A DNA stretch of 64,000 nt from Sva-07 sp963715285 (GTDB taxonomy: Bacteria; Actinomycetota; Acidimicrobiia; Acidimicrobiales; Ilumatobacteraceae), in contig CAVQRU010000022.1 in NCBI GenBank assembly GCA_963715285.1, forward strand, positions 1 through 64,000, in the 5' to 3' direction. Each line of letters starts with the position of its first letter. Position 1 is the stretch's first letter. A program made the position numbers and the translations under genes. Shown piece by piece: positions 34,510 to 42,795 of this stretch. The notes under the pieces are model-generated. The model saw only the letters and a list, made by a program, of their open reading frames with translations. It had not been told where the DNA came from and did no database searches.

Positions 34510-35466
34510 TCAGAGCGTGGCGAGGAAGGCGTCGAGCGCGGCGTTGGTCTCGGCGGGGGCTTCCTGCTGGACCCAGTGCCCGGCGCCGGGGATGATGGTG
34601 CTGCCGCGGAAGTCGGTGCATCCGGATCCCGGGTCGGCGAAGCCGTCGACACCCGGCACCAGCCCCCGCACGAGGTCGCGCTCGCCGGCGATGAAGCACG
34701 ACGGCTGGTCGACGGTGGCGCCCATCACGTCGGCGTTCGCCTCCACGTCGAGCGTCAGCGCTCGATAGCGGTTGAAGGCGCCGACCATGCCGACGCGCTC
34801 GAACGCGGCCGCGTACCGATCGAGATCGTCGTCGGGCATGAAGCTCAACGGTCCGGCGGGTGGGTCGGGGAGCACCGACAGGAAGGACGCGCCACGAGGT
34901 GCTCCGCCCAGCGTGCTGTCGGCCGCGGCGCCGCCGGACAAGCCGAAGTACACCTTCTTCAGCGCGGCGCGGGTGTCGGCGGCGAACTCCGCCTCGACCC
35001 GACCCGGCTCCTGGAACGACAGCATGTAGAAGAACCGGTCGGGGTAGAGCTGGTCGAACAGATCGAGCAACGACACCGGCATCGCCGGGGTGTGCGGCAC
35101 GCTCATTCCCGCCACCGCCCGAACACGATCGGGATGGCGGATCGCCGTCTGCCATGCGATCGGGGCGCCCCAGTCGTGGCCGAACAGGACGACCGGTTCG
35201 TCATCGAGCACCTCGGCCACCGCGGCGACGTCGCCGGCGAGTTCCTTCAGCGTGTAGCGCTCGATCTCGGGTGGTGCCGAGCTGTCGCCGTAGCCGCGCA
35301 CGTCCATCGCCGCCACCCGGTACCCGCCCCCGGAGAAGTGGGCGACCTGGTGCCGCCACGAGTGCGGTGCCTCCGGCCAGCCGTGGACGCACAGGATCGT
35401 CGGTCCAGCGCCCGTCACCTCGACGCGCAGTGTGATGTCGCCGTTGTCGACCAGCAGTTCGTCCAT
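34510..35466 (-). CDS. Alpha/beta-hydrolase, epoxide-hydrolase-like
   Basis: 318 residues. The oxyanion motif is HGWPEAPHSWRHQ and the nucleophile elbow GHDWG carries Asp, as in epoxide hydrolases and haloalkane dehalogenases rather than Ser esterases. MDVRGYGDSSAP is typical of epoxide hydrolases. The general-base His is in IPGAGHWVQQEAP. It probably opens xenobiotic or lipid epoxides in the cytoplasm. The start is at MDELLVDNG after CATGAT plus 6 nt. Confidence 0.9.
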   Translation of the reverse strand: MDELLVDNGDITLRVEVTGAGPTILCVHGWPEAPHSWRHQVAHFSGGGYRVAAMDVRGYGDSSAPPEIERYTLKELAGDVAAVAEVLDDEPVVLFGHDWGAPIAWQTAIRHPDRVRAVAGMSVPHTPAMPVSLLDLFDQLYPDRFFYMLSFQEPGRVEAEFAADTRAALKKVYFGLSGGAAADSTLGGAPRGASFLSVLPDPPAGPLSFMPDDDLDRYAAAFERVGMVGAFNRYRALTLDVEANADVMGATVDQPSCFIAGERDLVRGLVPGVDGFADPGSGCTDFRGSTIIPGAGHWVQQEAPAETNAALDAFLATL

Positions 35467-35501
35467 CGAGCCATCATGGCGCGTGTCGCGCTCCCGGATG
35501 G

Positions 35502-35891
35502 TCAGTCGGCCTGGCCGGTCTGGCGGAGGAACGTCAGCGAGTCCCACAGATCGGTTCGTCGGGCGACGAGCCCGTCGCGGACCTCGAACCACATCACCCC
35601 GGGGATGTCGATCGGCGTCCCTTCGTAGGTGGCGGTGAAGCGGTAGCGAGCGACGACCTGGCCGTCGAGGTCGAGCGCTCCGATGGTGACGACGGTGTAC
35701 CGCGCCCCCACGAACGTGTCGAGGAAGCCGGGGAGTCGCCTGCGGTACTCCGTCCGTCCGACGCTGCCGTCGCCGAGTTCGGCGAGGTGCTCGTTGACGA
35801 AGTCGTCGGTGACCAATGCACTGATCGCATCGGGGTCGGCGCCCGCGAACGCGTCGAGATATCTCCGCGCGACGTCGACCGGAGTCTCCAC
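35502..35891 (-). CDS. SnoaL-like polyketide-cyclase-fold protein
   Basis: 129 residues. ARRYLDAFAGADPDAISALVTDDFVNEH, then YRRRLPGFLDTF and WFEVRDGLVARRTDLWDSLTFLRQTG match SnoaL/NTF2-fold proteins. The GTG at 35891 was chosen over the adjacent GTG 35894 because TACCGT ends 7 nt upstream. The function is not predictable; it is 35 bases downstream of the epoxide-hydrolase-like gene's start on the same strand and may be co-transcribed with it. Confidence 0.8.
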   Translation of the reverse strand: METPVDVARRYLDAFAGADPDAISALVTDDFVNEHLAELGDGSVGRTEYRRRLPGFLDTFVGARYTVVTIGALDLDGQVVARYRFTATYEGTPIDIPGVMWFEVRDGLVARRTDLWDSLTFLRQTGQAD

Positions 35892-35898
35892 CACCGCA

Positions 35899-35904
35899 AC
35901 GGTA
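35899..35904 (-). promoter_or_regulatory. -10 element TACCGT (leaderless)
   Basis: Minus-strand TACCGT, 7 nt, GTG 35891. Only 34 bases separate the two divergent starts. Confidence 0.55.
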
Positions 35905-35925
35905 CCGCTGCAGGAGTGTGGTCGA

Positions 35926-37263
35926 ATGTCCCGCATGACCGGGCCGGAGGACACTCGCTCCCCATGGGAACGCGACGACTGGTTGCCGGAAACCGCAGCG
36001 TCGGCGTCCGACACGCCGGAGTCCAGGACCCCGGAGACCGGGTCGCCGGTGTCGGGTTCCCAGGATCCACCCTCCCGGGTCCAGGTCGTCGTCGCGGCGG
36101 GATTCGCAGCAGTGCTCGTCGTCGTCGGAGTCGTGGCGCTGGTGCGCAACGACGAGGCGTCGCCCGCAGCCTCGGCCGACACGACGATCGCCACCGTGGG
36201 TACCGATGGCGCCGAGCCGGCTCCCGTCACCGTGCCGGTCGCCGCCCCGTCCGGGTCCGCCGCCCCCGCGTTCGCCGGGCCAACCGACATCGCCGTCGCC
36301 GAGGGCGGGCGCCCCGCTGTCTGGACCGAGTGGGAGATCGACGTGCCGAGTCCGCTCGACGCCATCGCCGTGCCGACCGAACTCGTCGCACTCGCCGACT
36401 CGGGTGTTCTGCACCGCGTCGAGTTCCCGTCGGGTCGCGTCCGAAGCGTGTTCGTCGACGCTGCCGGCCTCGACAGCCAGGTCGTCGTCGGCGACGACGC
36501 GATCGTCGTCTACTCCTCGCGACGGCTGACGGTGTTCCGGGGCGACGACGCCCCGATCGAACAGATCGAGATGGCCGATGGCGTCATCTTCGTCCAGGTG
36601 TGGCCGGGAACGGGTCGCTTCATCATCACCACGGCCGCGAGCTCGGGGGATTCCCCCGAGGAGCAGTTCGTCCTCGAACCCGATGGCGCGCTCGCGCCTG
36701 TCGACGGCGGAGCGTTCACCGAGTACGTGTTCTGGGCCCGAAGCTTCCTGCCGTCCGGTGAGCTGGTGGTCAACCGTCCCGGTGGCGTGTACGCGATCGC
36801 GCCCGACCAGACGGTGCGTCGTGTGAGCGAGGGCGACCTCCTGGCCACCGGGAGCCGGCACTTCGCGGTCGAGGAGTGCGATGCCGCACTGACGTGCGCA
36901 CAGGAGGTCGTCGACGCATCGACCGGTGAGCGCGTACCGGCATCGCTCGAGGCCCTGGCCGGAGCCATTTTCGTGGATCCGTCGACGCGCTTGTCGCCTG
37001 ACGGTCGGTCGGTCGTCGCCACCGACAACGACCGCGGTACCGGGATCCGACAGATCGTCGACGCCGAGACGGGAGCCGCGCTCGACATCGGCCGCGTCGA
37101 CTCGATCTTCTACGCGGACACCTGGGCCGCCGACAGCTCGGGGCTGTTCACCGAACAGGCCGGACTGCTGCGATTCCACCCACGTGAGCCGGGCGACGTG
37201 GCAGTGGTCGAGGAGCTCGGACGGATCGCATCGATCGGCACCCGCGCCGCTCCGGGCGGTTGA
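35926..37263 (+). CDS. Membrane-anchored protein with beta-propeller-like outer domain
   Basis: 445 residues. A Ser/Thr/Pro/Glu-rich cytoplasmic N-terminus precedes one TM helix (about 52-73). The remaining 370 residues have repeated short beta-strand patterns with VVVYSSRRLTVF, GRFIITTA, GVYAIAPDQTVRRV and SPDGRSVVATDNDRG, which resembles a WD40/TolB-like propeller. Two Cys (EECDAALTC) may pair. The role is unknown; similar anti-sigma or sensor-like anchored propellers occur in actinobacteria. GGAG lies 10 bases before the ATG. Confidence 0.7.
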   Translation: MSRMTGPEDTRSPWERDDWLPETAASASDTPESRTPETGSPVSGSQDPPSRVQVVVAAGFAAVLVVVGVVALVRNDEASPAASADTTIATVGTDGAEPAPVTVPVAAPSGSAAPAFAGPTDIAVAEGGRPAVWTEWEIDVPSPLDAIAVPTELVALADSGVLHRVEFPSGRVRSVFVDAAGLDSQVVVGDDAIVVYSSRRLTVFRGDDAPIEQIEMADGVIFVQVWPGTGRFIITTAASSGDSPEEQFVLEPDGALAPVDGGAFTEYVFWARSFLPSGELVVNRPGGVYAIAPDQTVRRVSEGDLLATGSRHFAVEECDAALTCAQEVVDASTGERVPASLEALAGAIFVDPSTRLSPDGRSVVATDNDRGTGIRQIVDAETGAALDIGRVDSIFYADTWAADSSGLFTEQAGLLRFHPREPGDVAVVEELGRIASIGTRAAPGG

Positions 37264-37273
37264 GCGCCCTCAC

Positions 37274-37333
37274 CCTCCGAGCGCCTTCATCCTCCGAGCG
37301 CCTTCATCCTCCGAGCGCCTTCATCCTCCGAGC
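37274..37333. repeat. 17-bp tandem repeat (3 perfect copies plus partial) over the surE stop
   Basis: CCTCCGAGCGCCTTCAT repeats at 37274, 37291 and 37308, then nine bases of a fourth copy; a diverged partial copy precedes. The surE stop codon (37321-37323) lies in the third copy, so the array extends the 3' end of surE. Confidence 0.9.
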
Positions 37334-38160
37334 AAGGTGTCGAGCGACTTGGCGATCGAGCCGAGGTCGTTGCGATCCTCGTGCTGCAGTCGGGTCAGGT
37401 AGGTGATCGCCACGTCGTTGCGCTCGATGATGCCACCGTCGGTGTCGGGCGCGAGTTCCACCGTGTCGCCCCAACCCATCTCGACGGTGAACGCGTCTTC
37501 GTGGCCGGGGATCGGCCTGAGCGTCGCCGCAGCCATCGAACGCGGAGGCTGATCGCCGACCCGTGCGTACCTCCACGCACCGAACTCCTCGATGGGGAGA
37601 TCGGGCACGTTGACGTTGACGACCACCGGTTCGACCGGCATGTCGTCGAGCAGCGCCTGCGCGACCGTGGCGGCGACCGTGGCGGCACTGTCCCAGTGCT
37701 GTGATTCGATCGCCTCGTCCCAGCCCTGACCCTCGACACCGAACCCGGTGACCGCCTGGCTGATCGCGACGCCGGAGATGTGGCCGTTGCGCCCGGTGAG
37801 TGCGGCGCCGACGGTGCCCGAGTGGTAGACGGAGCGCCCGACGTTGGCGCCCGGGTTGATCCCCGACACGACGAGGTCGAACGCACCGCCGAAGGCGCCG
37901 AGCCTGGCGAAGAACACGCACAGCGCCGGCGGGCCGCTGACCTTCCAGATGCCGTCGGCGGGACAGTCGGAGATGTGGGCGCGGCGCACCTCCGGCTGGA
38001 TCAGGTGGAGGGCGCCGATCGCCGCGCCGGCGCCCGAGTACTCCTGGTCGGGAGCGATCACGACCACTTCGTGATCGCCGTCGAGGGCGCAGATCGCACG
38101 GGCGAGCACGTGCAGTCCGATCGAGTCGATGCCGTCGTCGTTCGTCACCAGGATGCGCAT
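37321..38160 (-). CDS. surE: 5'/3'-nucleotidase SurE
   Basis: 279 residues. N-terminal MRILVTNDDGIDSIG carries the metal-binding Asp-Asp, with SGAGAAIG and VSGINPGANVGRSVYHSGTVGAA as the other SurE blocks. It dephosphorylates nucleoside monophosphates and short polyphosphates in the cytoplasm and is linked to stationary-phase survival. The C-terminus LDTLLGG overlaps the tandem repeat array. GAGGAT-ggtgtc precedes the ATG. Confidence 0.95.
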   Translation of the reverse strand: MRILVTNDDGIDSIGLHVLARAICALDGDHEVVVIAPDQEYSGAGAAIGALHLIQPEVRRAHISDCPADGIWKVSGPPALCVFFARLGAFGGAFDLVVSGINPGANVGRSVYHSGTVGAALTGRNGHISGVAISQAVTGFGVEGQGWDEAIESQHWDSAATVAATVAQALLDDMPVEPVVVNVNVPDLPIEEFGAWRYARVGDQPPRSMAAATLRPIPGHEDAFTVEMGWGDTVELAPDTDGGIIERNDVAITYLTRLQHEDRNDLGSIAKSLDTLLGG

Positions 38161-38235
38161 GACACCATCCTCGCACGGCCCCGCAGATTTCGTCTGAACG
38201 CAGGGTGAACGTCCGCGGTCGGTGAGCTGGAGCCC

Positions 38236-39195
38236 TCACACCGTGTCGGCGGCGACGGCGGCGGCGAGCGCTGCGCTCGATCGTTGACTGGTCAGGATGA
38301 ACAGCGCCAGGCCGCTGATCACGAGCGCCATGCCGACCACCTGGGGGAGCCGAACGGCCTCACCGAGGATCAGGAACCCGAACAGCACGGCGATCGCCGG
38401 CTGCGCGGTCTGCATGATCCCGATCGTCGCCACCGGGATGTGCTGCTGGGCGAACACGATGCATCCGTGCGACAGCATCCCGGTGAGGAACGTGAGGATC
38501 ACGACAACCGTCCAGCCCCGCCCGCTCAACGCGAACACGTCGGCCCCGGCGATCACCGCAGCGATCGGGGCAGCCATCAGCACCCCGATCGGCATCATGC
38601 ACGACATGAAGTCGAGCGTGCCCACGCCCGAGGCCCGCGCCCGCTTCGACGACAGCAGGTAGCCGGTCCAGAGGGCGATCACACCGATCATCAGCAGGTC
38701 TCCCTCGACCGACGACGCTCCCGACTCCGGGCCGAAGAAGAGCACGAGCGCCACGCCGACGATCGACAGCGCGCCCCAGCGCAGCGCTCTCCAGTTCGGG
38801 CTCTCGGCGAAGAACAGTGCGCCGAGCGGCAGCAGCACCAGCGGGTTCAGCGCCGCGATGAACTCGGCGTGGGCGATGCTCGTCTTGGTGATCGCCGTGA
38901 AGAACAGCGCGATGTTGGCGCCGAAGAACAATCCGGGAAGTGCAGCACTGCGCCACGCCGTCGCCGTCGGCAACGGTCGTCCGCGTTGGGCCTTCAGGAC
39001 CAACAGGACGGTCCACCACCCGATGACCGCGCCGATCATCCGCCAGAACGCGATCACCGAGCCGGTCGACTCCGACCACTTGATCAACGACGAACTCGAC
39101 GAGAAGCTGACGACCGCCACCACCATGGCCAGCAGGGCCAGCGTACGGCCGCTGAAACGCTCGCTCAGCGGCGCCGACCGCAGGCCGCTGGTCAC
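38236..39195 (-). CDS. EamA-family (DMT) transporter
   Basis: 319 residues, ten hydrophobic segments in two EamA repeats: first repeat with SVIAFWRMIGAVIGWW and ALNPLVLLPLGALFF, second with LFGFLILGEAVRLPQVVGMALVISGLALF. Probably exports a metabolite. The GTG start overlaps the CDF gene stop (GTGA), so it is the second gene of a two-gene operon. Confidence 0.9.
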   Translation of the reverse strand: MTSGLRSAPLSERFSGRTLALLAMVVAVVSFSSSSSLIKWSESTGSVIAFWRMIGAVIGWWTVLLVLKAQRGRPLPTATAWRSAALPGLFFGANIALFFTAITKTSIAHAEFIAALNPLVLLPLGALFFAESPNWRALRWGALSIVGVALVLFFGPESGASSVEGDLLMIGVIALWTGYLLSSKRARASGVGTLDFMSCMMPIGVLMAAPIAAVIAGADVFALSGRGWTVVVILTFLTGMLSHGCIVFAQQHIPVATIGIMQTAQPAIAVLFGFLILGEAVRLPQVVGMALVISGLALFILTSQRSSAALAAAVAADTV

Positions 39196-40160
39196 GGCGC
39201 CGCGTCGGGCTGGTCGAGCACGTCGAGCAGGTCGGGCAGGTCGGGATGGTCGGCGCGAACGAGGTCCGGTTCGAGGTAGATCACCGTGGCCGACGGCGTC
39301 GTCGCCCGGATCGCGTCCTCGGTGTCGTTGATCGCCGCGACGAGCTCATCGGCCGACAGCGCCGAGGAGAACTCGATCTTCGCGCCGACCAGGATCTCGT
39401 CGGGTCCGAGATGTTCGGTGCGCATGTGGATCAACTGGTCGACGTTCGCCGTCGACCTGATCGCCTCGGCGATCGCGTCCTGCGTCGTCGCACTCGCCGA
39501 CTCACCGATCAGCAGGCTCTTCATCTCGACGATCAGCACGATCGCGATCGCGATGAGCAGGATGCCGATCATCACCGAGCCCATCGCATCCCAGCGAGGC
39601 TCGCCGGTGACCTCGGCGAGCACCACTCCGGACAGGGCGAACACGAGGCCGATGAGCGCGCCGACGTCCTCGAGCAGGACCACCGGCAGCTCGGGTTGCT
39701 TGGTGTGTCGGATGAACCTCCACCAGCTCGTCGTCGGTTCCTTGACGTGCTTCGACTCGCGAACGGCCGTGCGCAGCGAGTACGACTCGAGCACGATGGC
39801 GACGACCAGGATCGTCACCGCCACCCCCAGGCTCTCGACCTCGTGGGGATCACGCAGCTTCGAGATGCCCTCGTAGAGCGCGAACATCCCGCCGGCCGAG
39901 AACAGCACCAGCGCCACGGCGAAGGCCCAGAAGTACCGTTCCCGTCCGTACCCGAACGGGTGGGTTGCATTCTCCGATCTCGTCGCTCGTTTGCCACCGA
40001 GGAACAGCAGCAGCTGGTTGCCGGTGTCGGCGAGGGAGTGGACCGTCTCGGCGAGCAGGCTCGCGGAGCCGGTGATCAGGAAGCCGACGAACTTCGAGAC
40101 GGCGATGCCGAGGTTGGCGAAGAACGCTGCGAAGATCGCTCTGCGGCTGCCGTCGGTCAC
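39192..40160 (-). CDS. Cation diffusion facilitator (CDF) metal efflux protein
   Basis: 322 residues, six TM segments and a cytoplasmic C-terminal domain. Metal-site motifs are ETVHSLADTGNQ in TM2 (HxxxD) and VLLEDVGALIGL in TM5, in place of the usual HxxxD: the His is replaced by Glu-Asp spacing, as in a CDF subgroup. It is expected to export Zn, Fe, Mn or a similar divalent ion. The GTG start follows TACGCT plus 7 nt. Confidence 0.9.
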   Translation of the reverse strand: MTDGSRRAIFAAFFANLGIAVSKFVGFLITGSASLLAETVHSLADTGNQLLLFLGGKRATRSENATHPFGYGRERYFWAFAVALVLFSAGGMFALYEGISKLRDPHEVESLGVAVTILVVAIVLESYSLRTAVRESKHVKEPTTSWWRFIRHTKQPELPVVLLEDVGALIGLVFALSGVVLAEVTGEPRWDAMGSVMIGILLIAIAIVLIVEMKSLLIGESASATTQDAIAEAIRSTANVDQLIHMRTEHLGPDEILVGAKIEFSSALSADELVAAINDTEDAIRATTPSATVIYLEPDLVRADHPDLPDLLDVLDQPDAAP

Positions 40161-40167
40161 CGTGGCG

Positions 40168-40173
40168 AGCGTA
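40168..40173 (-). promoter_or_regulatory. -10 element TACGCT of the CDF-EamA operon (leaderless)
   Basis: Minus-strand TACGCT, 7 nt, GTG 40160. Confidence 0.55.
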
Positions 40174-40257
40174 CGTCACCGAGTGTCGCGTCGACCCGCT
40201 CGAGTCGCTCGAGTGGCCCGAGCGACGACGGGGGTCCCCCTCGGCGGCGCAGACCGG

Positions 40258-40263
40258 TAGCCT
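40258..40263 (+). promoter_or_regulatory. -10 element TAGCCT of nfuA (leaderless)
   Basis: TAGCCT, 7 nt, ATG 40271. Confidence 0.6.
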
Positions 40264-40270
40264 TTTCTCG

Positions 40271-40915
40271 ATGAGTCCCCTCGAAGCCATGGCCGCGGAG
40301 ACGAGTGGAGCGGCGTCCAGCGAACCGATCATCGTGGTGACCCCCGAGGCGCTCGACCACTTGCGCGAGTTGCGCGACGACGAAGTCGACGGCGACAAGC
40401 TCGGCCTGCGGCTGGCGATCGCGTCGGATCCGGGCGAGGAGTTCCGCTACGACCTGTCGTTCGAGGAGTACCTCACCGCTGCATTCACCGACGAGGTCCG
40501 CACGCACGACGGCATGAAGGTGATCATCCCGGGGAACGACGTCGAACTGCTCACGGGGGCAACGCTCGACTACACGCCGACGCAGGGTCTCGTGATCCGC
40601 AACCCCAACCGTCCGGCCGCTCCGTCGATCGACGGCCTGACCGCCGACGACGAACTGTCGGCCGAGATCGAGGCGCTCGTGGCCGCCGAGGTGAACCCGG
40701 CCCTCGCCGCACACGGTGGGTTCGTCACGTACGTCGGCCACGACGGTGAGGGCACCGCCTACCTCACGATGGGCGGCGGCTGCCATGGCTGTTCGATGAG
40801 CAAGATGACGATGCTCGATGGTGTGCAGACGATGCTGGTCGACGCCATCGACGGCGTCGAGCGCGTGAAGGATCTCACCGATCACGCCACCGGCGAGAAC
40901 CCCTTCTACTCCTGA
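40271..40915 (+). CDS. nfuA: NfuA-type Fe-S carrier protein
   Basis: 214 residues. The N-terminal part (about 18-115) looks like a HesB/IscA-type domain without its cysteines (VTPEALDHLRELR ... LGLRLAIASDPG ... GATLDYTPTQGLVIRNPN). The C-terminal NifU domain has the cluster-binding CxxC in MGGGCHGCSMSKMTML. This degenerate-A-type plus Nfu layout is that of NfuA. It delivers [4Fe-4S] clusters to target enzymes. It is monocistronic here. Confidence 0.9.
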   Translation: MSPLEAMAAETSGAASSEPIIVVTPEALDHLRELRDDEVDGDKLGLRLAIASDPGEEFRYDLSFEEYLTAAFTDEVRTHDGMKVIIPGNDVELLTGATLDYTPTQGLVIRNPNRPAAPSIDGLTADDELSAEIEALVAAEVNPALAAHGGFVTYVGHDGEGTAYLTMGGGCHGCSMSKMTMLDGVQTMLVDAIDGVERVKDLTDHATGENPFYS

Positions 40916-40955
40916 CCCACCCCTCAATCCACCCGAGGAATGTCGGCGGGTCAGG
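40911..40955. terminator. Stop-anchored hairpin between nfuA and DUF2277 genes
   Basis: CCTGACCC (40911-40918) and GGGTCAGG (40948-40955) pair perfectly over 8 bases, and each arm contains the stop codon of one of the convergent genes. Confidence 0.65.
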
Positions 40956-41199
40956 GGCGGGCGAGGCGTCGCAGCGGCGGTTCGGTGCTCGGGGGCTGCT
41001 TGCGGGGTGGGAGCTCGGCGAGCAGCCGTGTGGTCGTCGCGGTGATCTCCGCAACCGCGCGTTCGAATGCGGCCTCGGTCGCGGCCGACGTCTTCTGGAC
41101 CCCACTGACCTTGCGGACGTACTGACGGGCGCCGGCCTCGACCTCCTCCGGCGTCGCGGCGGGTTCCAGCCCGCGCAACGTGGTGATGTTGCGGCACAT
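40951..41199 (-). CDS. DUF2277 family protein
   Basis: 82 residues beginning MCRNITTLRGLEPAATPEE, the characteristic DUF2277 N-terminus, with ARQYVRKVSGVQKTS in the middle and a Pro-rich tail. The function is unknown. The start ATG is two bases after the GNAT stop codon (TGACCATG), so the two genes are translationally coupled. Confidence 0.9.
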   Translation of the reverse strand: MCRNITTLRGLEPAATPEEVEAGARQYVRKVSGVQKTSAATEAAFERAVAEITATTTRLLAELPPRKQPPSTEPPLRRLARP

Positions 41200-41201
41200 G
41201 G

Positions 41202-41486
41202 TCAGTCGACGATCAGGTGGTCGGCATCGGGAAGAGCCTGCACGTACTGGCGTGCGACCCAGCAGATCGGTCGGATGCGGAGCCCGTTCGCGCGGAGGTC
41301 GCCGACCACGCCGTCCATCAGCGCCGACGAGAAGCCGTTGCCCCGGTGCTGCAGCCTGGTCTCCACGTGCGGCACGGTCACCACACCGTCGGCCTGCGAG
41401 AACGGTGCGAACGAGAGCAGCTCGTCGCCGTCGTACAACTCGTAGCGAGCGCGCTCGTCGGAGCGGATCACGTGCATCGAATCCAT
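41202..41486 (-). CDS. Short GNAT-family acetyltransferase (YjdJ/CG-type)
   Basis: 94 residues, the length of the short acetyltransferase family with HVETRLQHRGNGFSSALMDGVV as the acyl-CoA-binding helix-loop, followed by RPICWVARQYV containing the conserved Cys. It may modify a small molecule or protein; the substrate is unknown. It starts after GACACT plus 6 nt and is coupled to the DUF2277 gene. Confidence 0.88.
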   Translation of the reverse strand: MDSMHVIRSDERARYELYDGDELLSFAPFSQADGVVTVPHVETRLQHRGNGFSSALMDGVVGDLRANGLRIRPICWVARQYVQALPDADHLIVD

Positions 41487-41530
41487 CGGACAAGTGTCGC
41501 GCGCTGGGGGTCGGGACACGCCGCTCGACG

Positions 41531-42727
41531 TCAGGCCGGGGATTCGAGCGCGCGATCGAAGTCGGCGATCAGGTCGGCGCAGTCCTCGAGGCCGACCGAC
41601 ACGCGCAGCAGCCCGTCGCTGACCCCGGTGGCTGCTTGTTCGTCGGGCGTGAGGCTCGCATGGGTGGACGTCGCAGGGTGACACACGAGCGTCTCGGGCC
41701 CGCCGAGTGAGGTGGCCACGCGGGCGATGCGGAGCCGGTCGAGGAACGATGCGGCGGTGGCGCGGTCGGCCACTTCGAACGACAGCACCGTTCCGTACTG
41801 GCGCAGTTGCCTGGTGGCCAGCTGGTGCTGCGGGTGCTCGCTCAACCCGGGGTAGTGCACCGAGCGCACTTCGGGATGGTCGGCGAGGGTGATCGCCAAC
41901 GAGCGAGCGGTCTCGTTCTGGTGGCGTGTGCGCACGCCGAGTGTGCGGATGCCCCGAAGGGCGTTGAGTGCGTCGAACGGCGACGGTGTGGCGCCGTGGA
42001 GTACCGAGTAGGCCCAGATCTCACCGAGGAGGTCGGCGTCGCCCGAGATCACGCCGAGCGTGGCGTCGTTGTGGCCGGCGATGCCCTTCGTGGCCGAGTG
42101 CAGCGCGAGGTCGACGCCATGCGCGAGCGGCTGCTGGCCGAGCGGCGTGGAGAACGTGGAGTCGACGACCGTGAACGGGCCGCGGATCGAGCCGATCTCG
42201 TCGAGGTCGGCCAACTCGAGACGCGGATTGGACGGCGACTCCGCGAGCACGAGCATCGTGCGGCCGGGTTCGACCGCGGCGGCGAAGGCGCCGGGCGTTG
42301 CGACGTCGACGAACGTGACGTCGATCCCCATGCGATGACAGGGGCCCTGCAGGAAGGCGAGGGTGCCCGCGTACAGCTGGCGCTGGGCGACGATGTGGCT
42401 GCCGGTCGAGCAGAGGGCGAACACCGTCGAGGCCAACGCACCCATGCCCGACGCGAACGCGAGCGATGCCTCGGCCCCCTCCAACTCGGCCATCGCCTGC
42501 TCGAAGGAGTTGACCGTCGGGTTCGAGTACCGGCTGTAGAAGTCGCCGTGACGCACCGACGTGGCGCGGCGGTGAGCGTCGTCGAGGCCCTCGGATTCCC
42601 AGGTGCTCGACGCCCACAGCGCAGGGGCCAACGACGATCCGCTCGCAGCGCGACCCGCCGTGATCGCCAGGGTCTCCGGCGCGACCTCGCCAGGCGCAGC
42701 GGCGGGCGGCGTCCGGTCGTTCGACAT
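41531..42727 (-). CDS. Cys/Met metabolism PLP-dependent enzyme (cystathionine gamma-lyase/synthase-like)
   Basis: 398 residues. The PLP Lys is in LHSATKGIAGHNDATLG; YSRYSNPTVNSFEQAMAELEG, FASGMGAL and SLGGPETLVCHPATSTHASL are family signatures. It catalyses gamma-elimination or gamma-replacement in transsulfuration or methionine biosynthesis; lyase and synthase cannot be separated by eye. The start follows TAGCGT plus 8 nt. Confidence 0.92.
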   Translation of the reverse strand: MSNDRTPPAAAPGEVAPETLAITAGRAASGSSLAPALWASSTWESEGLDDAHRRATSVRHGDFYSRYSNPTVNSFEQAMAELEGAEASLAFASGMGALASTVFALCSTGSHIVAQRQLYAGTLAFLQGPCHRMGIDVTFVDVATPGAFAAAVEPGRTMLVLAESPSNPRLELADLDEIGSIRGPFTVVDSTFSTPLGQQPLAHGVDLALHSATKGIAGHNDATLGVISGDADLLGEIWAYSVLHGATPSPFDALNALRGIRTLGVRTRHQNETARSLAITLADHPEVRSVHYPGLSEHPQHQLATRQLRQYGTVLSFEVADRATAASFLDRLRIARVATSLGGPETLVCHPATSTHASLTPDEQAATGVSDGLLRVSVGLEDCADLIADFDRALESPA

Positions 42728-42735
42728 GGCCGAGG

Positions 42736-42741
42736 ACGCTA
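42736..42741 (-). promoter_or_regulatory. -10 element TAGCGT (leaderless)
   Basis: Minus-strand TAGCGT, 8 nt, ATG 42727. Confidence 0.55.
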
Positions 42742-42795
42742 TCCGCCGTCAGCCGGCGTCGACGCGACGTTCGGCGTCGGGCACCAGACGTCGTG

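Noticed and set aside
37274..37333. CRISPR-like array
   Set aside because: The 17-bp units are directly adjacent with no spacers and no cas genes.
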